Assembly: GCA_021781475.1 (NCBI GenBank)
Contig: JAJXWT010000001.1
Coordinates: 81,161-116,100, forward strand
Direction of reading: 5' to 3'
Origin: a bacterium
GTDB taxonomy: Bacteria > Patescibacteriota > Saccharimonadia > Saccharimonadales > Saccharimonadaceae
DNA length: 34,940 nucleotides
The position numbers and the translations under genes are program-made. The stretch's first letter is position 1; each line of letters starts with the position of its first letter. A model generated the notes under the pieces. It did not search any database. It was not told where the DNA came from and worked only from the letters and a program-made list of their open reading frames with translations. Shown here piece by piece: positions 22,465 through 29,239 of the stretch.

Positions 22465-22614
22465 CTACCAGCGCAATACCGAGCCAAACGTGATCAGCAA
22501 AAAGCCAATCATGACGGCGAATAGTGTGATGGCCAGGAGGACGACACCTCCTGGGCCGCTGTTGAAGCGCTCGAACTTGTTGATGGTCTGCTGTGCGGTG
22601 CGCACGGTGTTCAT
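22465..22614 (-). CDS. Orphan single-span membrane microprotein, 49 aa
   Basis: A short basic/polar N-terminus (MNTVRTAQQTINKFERF, 1-17) is followed by GPGG and one hydrophobic helix (about 24-46), ending in VLRW. It has no recognised relative. The Shine-Dalgarno AAAGGGGAG stands three bases before the ATG. A promoter TTGACT-16-TTAATT lies at 22654-22681, and two hairpins follow. It is between topA and dprA on the same strand but looks separately transcribed. The single span suggests a small membrane regulator or an envelope-stress peptide; this is inference. Confidence 0.6.
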   Translation of the reverse strand: MNTVRTAQQTINKFERFNSGPGGVVLLAITLFAVMIGFLLITFGSVLRW

Positions 22615-22653
22615 CTTCTCCCCTTTGGAGCTCGGTCTTTCGTAGCTAAAATA

Positions 22654-22681
22654 AATTAACATAGAATAATAACAAAGTCAA
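22654..22681 (-). promoter_or_regulatory. Promoter of the orphan gene at 22465-22614
   Basis: Minus strand TTGACT (22676-22681) and TTAATT (22654-22659), 16-nt spacer (17 if TAATTT is used). Confidence 0.6.
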
Positions 22682-22790
22682 TATTGGTGAGCGGGCGCGG
22701 CAGGGGTGTTCCCTGCCGCACGTAAAGTATGACAAGACTATAGATTATAGCATAATTAGCAATATAAATCAACTAAAGGCGCGTCGTTCG

Positions 22791-23651
22791 CTACCGCAAT
22801 GTCCATTGGTTGGCACCAAGGGCACGGACGGTGCCGCTGAGCTCGAGCATGGTGAGCGCGCTGTTGAGCTCTGGCGTTGTAACGCGCAGCTGGTTTTGGA
22901 TTTGATCGCCATCGCGCAGACCACTGTTTAAAAGCTCAATAATATGCGCTTCGAGTGGGCTCGCACCCATGGCGAGCGCCGGTTGTTTTGTTAGTAGACT
23001 CGGCGCAATCACCTGCAAAATATCGGCGGCGCAGGTTACCGGCGTGGCGCCTTGCTTAATTAATGCGTTGCAGCCGGCACTCATGGGGCTGGTGATGTTG
23101 CCCGGTACCACGAACACATCTTTGCCCTGCGCCAAGGCGTGGCTTGCGGTGTTTAGGGTGCCGCTACGGGCACCGGCTTCGGTAATCAAAATGCCGTCGC
23201 TTAAACCGCTCACAATGCGGTTACGCTCAAGCATATTTGATTTGTAACTAGCGGTGCTATTTGGCGGGTATTCGCTGAGTAGTGCCCCACCGTGCTCTAA
23301 AATACTGATAGCGAGGTCGCGGTTGGTGCGTGGCACAATGGTATCAAGCCCGCACGGTAGCACGGCCATGGTAACGCCGCCGGCGCTGAGCGCAGCTTTA
23401 TGGGCTAACGCATCGGTGCCAAGCGCCAGGCCGCTTACAATTACCACCCCCTTGCTGGCAAGTTCGCCTGCTAGTTGGCTCGTCACTTCTACCCCGTAGC
23501 TAGTTGGCTTGCGAGTGCCCACAACCGCAATGGCCGGTACCCTAGTACCTGGCAGCTCGCCAATATAAAATAATATTTTGGGCGGTTTAGGGATATTTAC
23601 CGTTATCTGCAAAAACGGAGATTTATCTGGTGAAATTTTATTGATTTTCAT
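22791..23651 (-). CDS. dprA: DNA-processing protein DprA
   Basis: A 286-aa DprA/Smf protein that binds incoming single-stranded DNA and loads RecA during natural transformation. The Rossmann core has AIAVVGTRKPTSYG, VSGLALGTDALAHKAAL, LPCGLDTIVPRTN, SEYPP and ITEAGARSGTLNTASHALA. GNITSPMSAGCNALIKQGA follows. A winged-helix domain ends the protein (about 225-286). The start is taken as ATG 23651. A perfect TTGACA-type -35 sits 17 nt before a poor GACACA -10 that ends six bases from the ATG, so a leaderless transcript is likely. Gene uptake by naturally competent Saccharibacteria makes this gene relevant. Confidence 0.95.
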   Translation of the reverse strand: MKINKISPDKSPFLQITVNIPKPPKILFYIGELPGTRVPAIAVVGTRKPTSYGVEVTSQLAGELASKGVVIVSGLALGTDALAHKAALSAGGVTMAVLPCGLDTIVPRTNRDLAISILEHGGALLSEYPPNSTASYKSNMLERNRIVSGLSDGILITEAGARSGTLNTASHALAQGKDVFVVPGNITSPMSAGCNALIKQGATPVTCAADILQVIAPSLLTKQPALAMGASPLEAHIIELLNSGLRDGDQIQNQLRVTTPELNSALTMLELSGTVRALGANQWTLR

Positions 23652-23671
23652 AGAATTTGTGTCAGAAAGTG

Positions 23672-23700
23672 TTGACAATGTGTCAAATGTGTGCTAATAT
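23672..23700 (+). promoter_or_regulatory. Consensus promoter of the structured RNA, overlapping the dprA -35
   Basis: TTGACA (23672-23677), a 17-nt spacer and TAATAT (23695-23700) on the plus strand. TTGACA-atg-TGTCAA (23672-23686) is a perfect palindrome, so the -35 boxes of this promoter and of dprA lie back to back and may share an operator. Confidence 0.85.
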
Positions 23701-23706
23701 CAAAAG

Positions 23707-23992
23707 CGATTGATTATCCGGTAACGGATGTCAAGCACCTTATACCCCCTATTCTAACTTATGTTAGGTTGCGCTAAAAGGTGTGTAATGGTAATCTACC
23801 CTCCACTGTTACACCGCTTAGAAAGCTTTTTAGCGTATACTAACCCCTTTGTCCAGCGGATCTCTACGTTTTGTGAGGTGGATCACGTATACCCGGATCG
23901 GGTGGGACGAAGGGCAAACTGGTGTCAGGTGATGCCCACCCTTACCTGGCGCCAGTTTGAAAAATGACCCCTTAACTGGGGTCGTTTTTGTT
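23707..23992 (+). ncRNA. Probable structured non-coding RNA, about 286 nt, family unknown
   Basis: The unit runs from a near-perfect promoter to an intrinsic terminator. Predicted helices in order are: ATCCG/CGGAT with a GUAA tetraloop, CTAAC/GTTAG, CGCTAA/TTAGCG enclosing GGTGT/ACACC, GTATAC/GTATAC enclosing a GATC/GATC arm, CCCG/CGGG, and a 16-bp helix (arms start CAAACTGG and end CCAGTTTG). The 16-bp hairpin loop contains CCCACCC, complementary to GGGTGGG just upstream, so a pseudoknot can form. Hallmarks of RNase P, tmRNA, SRP RNA and T-box leaders were looked for and not found. A 59-codon ORF (23788-23967) lies inside and ends at the terminator; the strong helices favour an RNA role, but a coding or dual role cannot be excluded. 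Confidence 0.68.
23966..23992 (+). terminator. Intrinsic terminator of the structured RNA
   Basis: GACCCC (23966-23971) and GGGGTC (23978-23983) form a stem followed by GTTTTTGTT. An ATTTTT tract on the other side makes it potentially bidirectional. Confidence 0.88.
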
Positions 23993-24007
23993 ATGCGGCA
24001 TAAAAAT

Positions 24008-24020
24008 AGCCCTAGGGGCT
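24008..24020 (-). terminator. Probable terminator of the orphan gene at 24094-24273
   Basis: Minus strand AGCCC/GGGCT with a three-base loop, followed by ATTTTTATG. Confidence 0.6.
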
Positions 24021-24039
24021 TGTGGGCAAAGTAGCTGGG

Positions 24040-24079
24040 CTTGCCCCTGCATGTACACTGTTGTACATGCAGGGGCAAG
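24040..24079. other. Perfect 18-bp hairpin downstream of the orphan gene at 24094
   Basis: Arms 24040-24057 and 24062-24079 pair without mismatch around a four-base loop (outer CTTGCCCC, inner TGTACA). No U-tract follows on either strand, so it may protect the 3' end or pause the polymerase before the terminator at 24008-24020. Confidence 0.75.
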
Positions 24080-24093
24080 GTTGGTGGGTATGG

Positions 24094-24273
24094 TCAGTCG
24101 GGCGCTTGCTCGCTGCTCGTGAATGCCGGGGCTCGAGCCGTGAGTGGCGCCTGAGCCGCGAGCGCACCTGGGCCCCGCACCGCACGCCAACCATCAGGGT
24201 CGTCGTCAAGGCTGGCGGCCGCCTCGCGCTCAACATCTTCGTCTGTCGGCGATTGAAGAGTGTCGTTGCTCAT
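24094..24273 (-). CDS. Orphan small acidic protein, 59 aa
   Basis: Not recognised. The protein is acidic and probably disordered (SPTDEDVEREAAASLDDDP, 8-26), followed by an Ala/Pro-rich tail. The Shine-Dalgarno is GGAAGGACATGCA-ATG, and a CGCGCC/GGCGCG hairpin stands in the leader. A moderate promoter, TTTACT-16-TAAAAC, is possible near 24330-24357. The downstream 18-bp hairpin and terminator complete the unit. It lies convergent to the structured RNA and divergent from the ZIP transporter. The composition gives no functional hint. Confidence 0.5.
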   Translation of the reverse strand: MSNDTLQSPTDEDVEREAAASLDDDPDGWRAVRGPGALAAQAPLTARAPAFTSSEQAPD

Positions 24274-24371
24274 TGCATGTCCTTCCCTGCCAAAACGCGC
24301 CGGGGCGCGCTGACACAGTGGCCTACCGGTTACTTTTAGTTTTAGCACGAAAAACACAAAAGTAAAGGTGG

Positions 24372-24377
24372 TATACT
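24372..24377 (+). promoter_or_regulatory. -10 element for leaderless ZIP transporter gene
   Basis: TATACT ends eight bases before the ATG at 24386. No Shine-Dalgarno is present. Confidence 0.55.
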
Positions 24378-24385
24378 AATAAATA

Positions 24386-25138
24386 ATGACATTTATTATA
24401 ATGCTTGGTGCGATTTTGGCGGGGAGCGCCATTAGTTTAATTGGTGGCGGGCTGTTGCTGCTGACAAAAGCAAGCCGTTCACGGGCAATTCACCTTACCT
24501 TGCCTTTTGGGGCTGGGGCGCTTTTGGCGGCGGCGTTTTTTGACTTGTTGCCCGAAAGCTTTAAGGCGGGCGCGCCACGCGACATGCTGGTGTGGGCATT
24601 GTTTGGGTTTATTTTGTTTTTTATTGCCGAGCGCCTAGCGAGCTGGTTTCACCACCACCACGACCACGAAACAGAGGCTGAACATATTGGCACACACCAG
24701 GGTAACCTAGTGATGATTGGTGACCTTTTGCATAATATGATCGATGGCGTGGCGATTGCTGCGAGTTTTTTGGTCAACCCTGCAACCGGTTTTATTACTA
24801 CCCTTGCGGTAAGCGCGCACGAAATCCCTAAAGAGCTTGGCACCTTTGGTATTTTACTGAGCCGCGGCTGGCGTGACAAAAAGGTGGTGTGGGCAAACAT
24901 TGCTACCGCCTTGGGCACGATTGTTGCCGCCACGCTTACCTATGTTGGCAACAGCGCCTTCCCTATCCCCGAATCGCAGCTGCTTGCCATAACAAGTGGT
25001 ATATTTATTTACATTGCGGCAAGCGATATTATCCCTGATATTCATGGCCAGCCACGGCGCCTTGGCACTATCCAGGCAGCGGTACTGGTGGTTGGCTTGG
25101 TGTTGGTGGCGGTGGTGATACGCTTGCTCGGCGTGTAA
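24386..25138 (+). CDS. ZIP-family metal transporter
   Basis: A 250-aa polytopic protein with about eight transmembrane helices. It belongs to the ZIP (ZupT-like) family that imports Zn2+, Fe2+ or Mn2+. The metal-site helices are GDLLHNMIDGVAIAASF (about 112-128) and SAHEIPKELGTFGILLSRG (about 142-160), with the canonical His and Glu residues. The loop before them is His-rich (WFHHHHDHETEAEH), as is common in ZIPs. It is expected in the cytoplasmic membrane. The metal cannot be told from the sequence. The gene is monocistronic and leaderless. Confidence 0.92.
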   Translation: MTFIIMLGAILAGSAISLIGGGLLLLTKASRSRAIHLTLPFGAGALLAAAFFDLLPESFKAGAPRDMLVWALFGFILFFIAERLASWFHHHHDHETEAEHIGTHQGNLVMIGDLLHNMIDGVAIAASFLVNPATGFITTLAVSAHEIPKELGTFGILLSRGWRDKKVVWANIATALGTIVAATLTYVGNSAFPIPESQLLAITSGIFIYIAASDIIPDIHGQPRRLGTIQAAVLVVGLVLVAVVIRLLGV

Positions 25139-25150
25139 TTGCCTGCGTTA

Positions 25151-25179
25151 TGGACTTTTTATAATAATAATGCTATAAT
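25151..25179 (+). promoter_or_regulatory. Extended -10 promoter of the orphan gene at 25239-25661
   Basis: TGC-TATAAT (-10 at 25174-25179) with TGGACT 17 nt upstream. The leader then carries a GGCCCA/TGGGCC hairpin (25191-25205). Confidence 0.75.
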
Positions 25180-25238
25180 TGCAGATTGTTGGCCCAGCCT
25201 GGGCCCGCGGAAGTTCCAAGACGAGTGAAAGGACGAGC

Positions 25239-25661
25239 ATGGCTCGCATTGTTGCACCGTTTTTTACTACGGTGCTTATGCTCGCGGGTACGACAATGGC
25301 GGCGCGGAGTGTTGACGGCACGTTGCAGCGCATTTTGCTGCTCGCAATGTCACTTGTTACGGCAAGTATGTACTTGCTGCAGTGGCAGGTCTCATCGACG
25401 AGGCCGTTACTGCGGGGCTACATGGCCATGTGCCGTTCCTCGCTTGCACGCCACTCGGCACTTACCATCACGCTCACCGCATGGACGCTGTGGGTGGCGA
25501 TTCACGTTTGGCGCTGGTACAGCCCGCGCGTGCAGTACCCCTGGGTAACCCTGGGTGTGATCGTGGCAATGTTGTTCACCGCCGTATGGGTGGTGCTCGC
25601 ATTCCGCCGCGTCAATCGCGAAAGCCGGGAGCCCGCCGAGAATGAGATCAGCACCAGCTGA
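25239..25661 (+). CDS. Orphan membrane protein, 140 aa
   Basis: Not recognised. Four hydrophobic segments are visible: about 5-21, 31-47 (ILLLAMSLVTASMYLL), 75-90 (ITLTAWTLWVAIHVW) and 102-121 (WVTLGVIVAMLFTAVWVVLA). They are joined by short basic loops, and the tail is polar and acidic. The Shine-Dalgarno GAAAGGACGAGC directly precedes the ATG, and an extended -10 promoter and leader hairpin lie upstream. The 5' arm of its terminator is inside the coding region. It could be a small holin-like or stress membrane protein, but nothing shows this directly. Confidence 0.65.
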   Translation: MARIVAPFFTTVLMLAGTTMAARSVDGTLQRILLLAMSLVTASMYLLQWQVSSTRPLLRGYMAMCRSSLARHSALTITLTAWTLWVAIHVWRWYSPRVQYPWVTLGVIVAMLFTAVWVVLAFRRVNRESREPAENEISTS

Positions 25662-25697
25662 ACCAACTCGGCGGGCTCCGGCCCGTTTTTTATTTTA
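25624..25697 (+). terminator. Long-stem terminator overlapping the end of the orphan membrane gene
   Basis: GCCGGGAGCCCGCCGAG (25624-25640) pairs with CTCGGCGGGCTCCGGC (25667-25682) with one bulge. The stop codon lies in the loop. The stem is followed by CCGTTTTTTATTTT. Confidence 0.9.
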
Positions 25698-25704
25698 GGC
25701 TTAT

Positions 25705-26271
25705 TTATTCAGTAGCGTGGCGGTGGGTGGAATGGTTTATAGTGCCGCTGCAAAAATCGGTAATTATTGTTGTGATTGTTGGCAGCTGTTGCTCAAGAAT
25801 GGCGCGCTCATCGGCATTAAACCTGCCCAGAACAAACTCCACGTCGTCAACCGTATCACGCAATTCGTTATACACCCCAATGCGTAGCCGGTGGGTTTCG
25901 GCGCCACCGTGTGCGTTTACACTTTTAATGCCATTATTGCCCCCACCGCTGCCGCCTATGCGGGTGCGGAGTGTACCAAGGGGTAAAGCTAAATCATCGT
26001 GGATTACTAGTACGTCACTTGGCGCGAGCTTGTAAAAATCAGCAATGGCGCGCATAGCCTGCCCTACCTCGTTATAAAACGTGGTTGGCTTGGCAATGAG
26101 CACTTTTTCGCCAGCGATTGTTACCTCTGCAATATGTGCCTTAAATTTGGGCTTATCGCTAAACGTGGCGCCATGAGCGCCGGCAAGCTGGTCCGCGACA
26201 AAAAACCCCGTATTGTGGCGGGTGCCGGCATAGTGTGGCCCAGGGTTGCCAAGGGCAAGCAGTAACTTCAT
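25705..26271 (-). CDS. pth: Peptidyl-tRNA hydrolase
   Basis: A 188-aa bacterial Pth, which frees tRNA from stalled peptidyl-tRNAs. The GNPG motif (8-11), catalytic histidine H19 in TRHNTGF and HDDLALPLG (91-99, D92 the activating aspartate) are present. The usual KPxTFMN substrate motif reads KPTTFYN (61-67), with Tyr in place of Met. The family length is about 190. ATG 26271 is preferred; a GTG two codons upstream is possible. TACACT seven bases before the ATG suggests a leaderless transcript. Confidence 0.94.
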   Translation of the reverse strand: MKLLLALGNPGPHYAGTRHNTGFFVADQLAGAHGATFSDKPKFKAHIAEVTIAGEKVLIAKPTTFYNEVGQAMRAIADFYKLAPSDVLVIHDDLALPLGTLRTRIGGSGGGNNGIKSVNAHGGAETHRLRIGVYNELRDTVDDVEFVLGRFNADERAILEQQLPTITTIITDFCSGTINHSTHRHATE

Positions 26272-26278
26272 ACTCACC

Positions 26279-26284
26279 AGTGTA
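26279..26284 (-). promoter_or_regulatory. -10 element for leaderless pth
   Basis: Minus-strand TACACT ends seven bases before the ATG at 26271. It sits beside the divergent promoter at 26290-26318. Confidence 0.5.
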
Positions 26285-26289
26285 GCACA

Positions 26290-26318
26290 TTGACTTATTA
26301 TTCAAATAATGATATAAT
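26290..26318 (+). promoter_or_regulatory. Promoter of the orphan membrane gene at 26389
   Basis: TTGACT (26290-26295), a 17-nt spacer and perfect TATAAT (26313-26318). The leader has a hairpin ACAAGGG/CCCTTGT at 26341-26366. Confidence 0.85.
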
Positions 26319-26388
26319 GAAAAGATAACGATTGCGTTCCACAAGGGGCGCAGTCGCGTCCCTTGTCACCCTCGACCGAAAGGCCATC

Positions 26389-26964
26389 ATGTTGCGTTAC
26401 GTCTTGATGTATGTGGCAATCACCACATACATCTACGGTGGCATGTGGGCCACCTCGAAGTTAGAGCCGCGCAAGCACCCCTGGGGCTTGTGGCGTGGTC
26501 AGTACCGCGCCCTGTTCCCGGGTGACCTGGGGCTCGGCTTGGCGCTTGTCGCCGGCGTGGCCTTGATGTGGTCCACCAACGATACCACCCCGTGGTGGTG
26601 GAAGTTGGTCTCGCTCATCCTCGGCATCGCCCTTGGCACTGCGCTGTTCCTGTTCCAAATCTCCCCCGAGGAGAAGGTGGACGGACGGATGTACGCGCCG
26701 ACGCGGATTTGGCACCAGCTGTTCATCTGGGGCCTCATCAGCGCTGGGGCGCTTGCCTATGAGCTCCCAGCCATCGGCTTGGCTGTCCTGGCGCTGGCGT
26801 ATGTCCTACCTGATTTCGCTGCTACTCATGGTGCTCGGTCTGGCCATCTGGATCGGATGCTCCCGTTGGGACGTGGCTCGGGCCAAGGCTGGCACGCTCA
26901 TCGACCCCGAATACCCCATCCACGTGGCGCGAAAGCCGCGCCACTGAAAGAAGGAGCTGGGTGA
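26389..26964 (+). CDS. Orphan polytopic membrane protein, probable frameshift near its 3' end
   Basis: Not recognised. In the starting frame it has hydrophobic segments at about 3-17, 43-62, 65-86 and 100-124. The last 45 codons of this frame (to the stop at 26964) are unlike a membrane protein and rich in Arg, Gly, His and Pro. In the +1 frame from about 26800 to the stop at 26947 the sequence reads YLISLLLMVLGLAIWIG, a fifth transmembrane helix, followed by a natural-looking polar tail. One base too many, a real frameshift, programmed +1 shifting or a second overlapping ORF starting at ATG 26801 would explain this. The Shine-Dalgarno GAAAGGCCATC-ATG and consensus promoter match the other orphan genes. 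Confidence 0.6.
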   Translation: MLRYVLMYVAITTYIYGGMWATSKLEPRKHPWGLWRGQYRALFPGDLGLGLALVAGVALMWSTNDTTPWWWKLVSLILGIALGTALFLFQISPEEKVDGRMYAPTRIWHQLFIWGLISAGALAYELPAIGLAVLALAYVLPDFAATHGARSGHLDRMLPLGRGSGQGWHAHRPRIPHPRGAKAAPLKEGAG

Positions 26965-26971
26965 CAAGAAG

Positions 26972-26998
26972 AACCCGCTGGTTTTTAGCCAGCGGGTT
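26972..26998. terminator. Convergent hairpin between the orphan membrane gene and der
   Basis: AACCCGCTGG (26972-26981) and CCAGCGGGTT (26989-26998) form a 10-bp stem. The T-rich loop and modest tails suggest a bidirectional terminator. Confidence 0.7.
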
Positions 26999-27006
26999 TG
27001 TCATAT

Positions 27007-28452
27007 CTATTGCTCTTTTGCCTTTTGGATTGCTTCGCGTTTTTCGGCTTCTTTTTGCTTTTTGTAGGCCTTGGTGACAGGCGCTAGGCCTTGGGCGACG
27101 CGTTCTTTGTTGGCTTTAATTTGCTTTTCGTCCCTAAAGCTGAATTTTACAGGGGTGCCGGTGTAATCGTACGCCTCGCGCAGGTTACGTTCGAGGTAGC
27201 GTTTGTAGCTCCAGTGCAAAAATTTTAGGTTGCTGCCGTAGATAACAAACCAGGGCGGGTTGTCGTCGGTTTGCACGATGTAGCGGAGTTTGGGGTGCGT
27301 GTTTTTAAGGCCGGCCACCGGGTGGGCGGTAACGGCGCCTTGCAGCATGTCGTTTAGTGTGCGCGTGCTGGTTTTTTGGGCACGTCGAGCCATAATCTGC
27401 ATGGCCAAATCAAATAGTTTGGTCACATTTTGGCCAGTGGTGCTACTGGTAAAGATGAGTGGCGCCCAGGGTACAAAATCAAAATTGTGTTGGATTTTAG
27501 GCGCAATTTCGTCGCGGGTAAAGGCATCCTTGTCTTCGGCGATATCCCACTTGCTCACTACAAGCACCAAACCCTTGCCTTCTTCGGCGATAATGCCGGC
27601 CAGGCGCTGGTCAAGCTGTACGTTCAGCTCGTTTACATCCATTAATAACAAACAAATGTCAGATTCTTGAACGGCCTGCATGGTACGTAGCACGCTGAAT
27701 TTTTCAATTCCGCGCTCTTGCTTGCCCTGGCGGCGGACGCCGGCGGTGTCAATTAGTTCAATCGCCTGCCCCTTAAATGCCACGTTTACGCGGTTTAAAT
27801 CGCGTGTGGTGCCAGCTAGGTTGGCGACAATCGCCTGTTGCTTGCCGGCCAAAGTGTTAAATAGGCTACTTTTGCCGGTGTTCGGGCGGCCAATTAAGGC
27901 GATGCGCAGCACGTCGTCGGGTTCAGTGTCGTGGGCTTCGGGCACTAGTTCGGCAATGCGGTCTAATAGGTCCGAAAGCCCGCTGTTGTGTTCGGCGCTG
28001 GTGCGAATAATGTCTTTAACGCCAAGCCGGCGGAATTCGTCGTCGGGCAGAGATTCTTTTAAATCGGCCTTGTTGGTGATTAAAATGACCGGTTTTTTGC
28101 TTTTTAGGGCTTTTTTGGCCACCATGCGTTCTTCGTCGCCAGGGTAATTAGTGCTGTCAACGACCACTAAAATCACGTCGGCGGCAGTGGCGGCATCTTC
28201 GATTTGGTCTTGAATGCCCGCTTCAAAATCGTCTTCGGCGGTTTTAAGCCCGGCGGTGTCAATCAGCATAAATTCGCCCTCGCCACCCCCGGCGCTGCGC
28301 CGTTGGTACGCCACTTTACCAATTACGTTGTCGCGCGTGGTGCCGGCTTCGCGGGCCACAATTGCTTGCTGTTGTTTGACCAAACGGTTAAAAAGCGAGC
28401 TTTTGCCCGCATTTGCCCGCCCAATAATTGCTACAATAGGTAGTTTTGCCAT
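27007..28452 (-). CDS. der: Ribosome assembly GTPase Der (EngA)
   Basis: A 481-aa double GTPase required for maturation of the 50S subunit. The first G domain has GRANAGKSS (11-19) and DTAGL with NKAD. The second has GRPNTGKSS (188-196), DTAGVRRQGK and SKWD. A KH-like domain follows, with the typical PRLRYIVQTDDNPPWF-like stretch (here KLRYIVQTDDNPPWFVI). The C-terminus is Lys-rich. Length is in the family range. The leaderless promoter TTGTAA-17-TATAAT ends eight bases before the ATG. Confidence 0.96.
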   Translation of the reverse strand: MAKLPIVAIIGRANAGKSSLFNRLVKQQQAIVAREAGTTRDNVIGKVAYQRRSAGGGEGEFMLIDTAGLKTAEDDFEAGIQDQIEDAATAADVILVVVDSTNYPGDEERMVAKKALKSKKPVILITNKADLKESLPDDEFRRLGVKDIIRTSAEHNSGLSDLLDRIAELVPEAHDTEPDDVLRIALIGRPNTGKSSLFNTLAGKQQAIVANLAGTTRDLNRVNVAFKGQAIELIDTAGVRRQGKQERGIEKFSVLRTMQAVQESDICLLLMDVNELNVQLDQRLAGIIAEEGKGLVLVVSKWDIAEDKDAFTRDEIAPKIQHNFDFVPWAPLIFTSSTTGQNVTKLFDLAMQIMARRAQKTSTRTLNDMLQGAVTAHPVAGLKNTHPKLRYIVQTDDNPPWFVIYGSNLKFLHWSYKRYLERNLREAYDYTGTPVKFSFRDEKQIKANKERVAQGLAPVTKAYKKQKEAEKREAIQKAKEQ

Positions 28453-28460
28453 TGCCAGCC

Positions 28461-28489
28461 ATTATAACAGAGGTGCTTAAGTTTTACAA
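28461..28489 (-). promoter_or_regulatory. Leaderless promoter of der
   Basis: Minus strand TTGTAA (28484-28489) and TATAAT (28461-28466), 17-nt spacer; eight bases to the ATG. Confidence 0.75.
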
Positions 28490-28537
28490 GTGCCAAAAAT
28501 TATGCTGGAATAACCACACTTTTTGGGTATATATCAC

Positions 28538-29233
28538 CTACTGAATATCGACGAGTTTGTGCTCGCCGCTTTTTATATCACCAAGTGAATAACCACCAAA
28601 TTGGATGCGGTGGAGTGCGGTGACGGTGTAGCCCAATGCGGCAAAGGTGCGGCGGATTTGCCGGTTGCGGCCTTCGTGCATGGTGACTTGCCACTGGGTT
28701 TTGTCGGTGTCGTTTAAGGGCATAAGGGTCAGGCGCGAGGGGCCATCGGCAAGCTCGACGCCAAAGTCATTGATCATTTGGTGGTGTAGCGGCGCAAGTG
28801 GCGCGCTTAGCTGTAGGTTGTATGCTTTTACCTTGTAAAAACTCGGGTGGGTCATACGTTGGGCAAAATCGCCATCGTTCGTGAGCAAGATTAAGCCACT
28901 GCTGTCTTTGTCGAGGCGACCGACAGTTTTAAGGGAGCGGTATTGCGCGGGCAACAGATCATAAACGGTTGGCGCGCTGCCCTGCGCCCTGCGTGAGCAT
29001 ACGTAACCGGCTGGTTTATTAAATGCAATACAAATATGCTGTGGCGTAGCGGCAAGTGGCTCGCCATGCACTGTTATGGTATCGGCCGCGTTCATACGCG
29101 CCCCAAGTACGGCGGGCGTGCCATTAATAGCGGTTGCCCCACTTGCAATTAAATCGTCTGCCTCGCGGCGTGATACGCCCAATACGAGCGCCAGGTGTTT
29201 GTTCAGCCGCAAAGGGCCACTGTGAGAATCCAT
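28538..29233 (-). CDS. RsuA/RluB-family rRNA pseudouridine synthase
   Basis: A 231-aa enzyme isomerising uridine in rRNA. An N-terminal S4 RNA-binding domain (LRLNKHLALVLGVSRREADDLI, residues 8-27 and following) precedes the catalytic domain. The catalytic aspartate is in VGRLDKDSSGLILLTNDGDF. The C-terminus has MHEGRNRQIRRTFAALGYTV. RsuA, RluB, RluE and RluF cannot be separated here. The open frame begins five codons earlier, but ATG 29233 is six bases after a TATAAT and is preferred. Confidence 0.92.
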   Translation of the reverse strand: MDSHSGPLRLNKHLALVLGVSRREADDLIASGATAINGTPAVLGARMNAADTITVHGEPLAATPQHICIAFNKPAGYVCSRRAQGSAPTVYDLLPAQYRSLKTVGRLDKDSSGLILLTNDGDFAQRMTHPSFYKVKAYNLQLSAPLAPLHHQMINDFGVELADGPSRLTLMPLNDTDKTQWQVTMHEGRNRQIRRTFAALGYTVTALHRIQFGGYSLGDIKSGEHKLVDIQ

Positions 29234-29239
29234 TGTGCT

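Noticed and set aside
23788-23967. 59-codon plus-strand ORF (68 codons from 23761) with an AAAGGTG before the ATG and its stop at the terminator
   Set aside because: The same bases form a 16-bp helix, a pseudoknot and several other helices, and the peptide composition is unremarkable. RNA function is favoured, though a coding role is kept open in the RNA entry.
23707-23992. RNase P, tmRNA, SRP RNA or T-box leader
   Set aside because: No GAGGAAAGTCC core, no tRNA-like TTCGA end with tag frame, no GGAA-capped SRP domain IV with AGCAG, and no synthetase gene downstream for a T-box.
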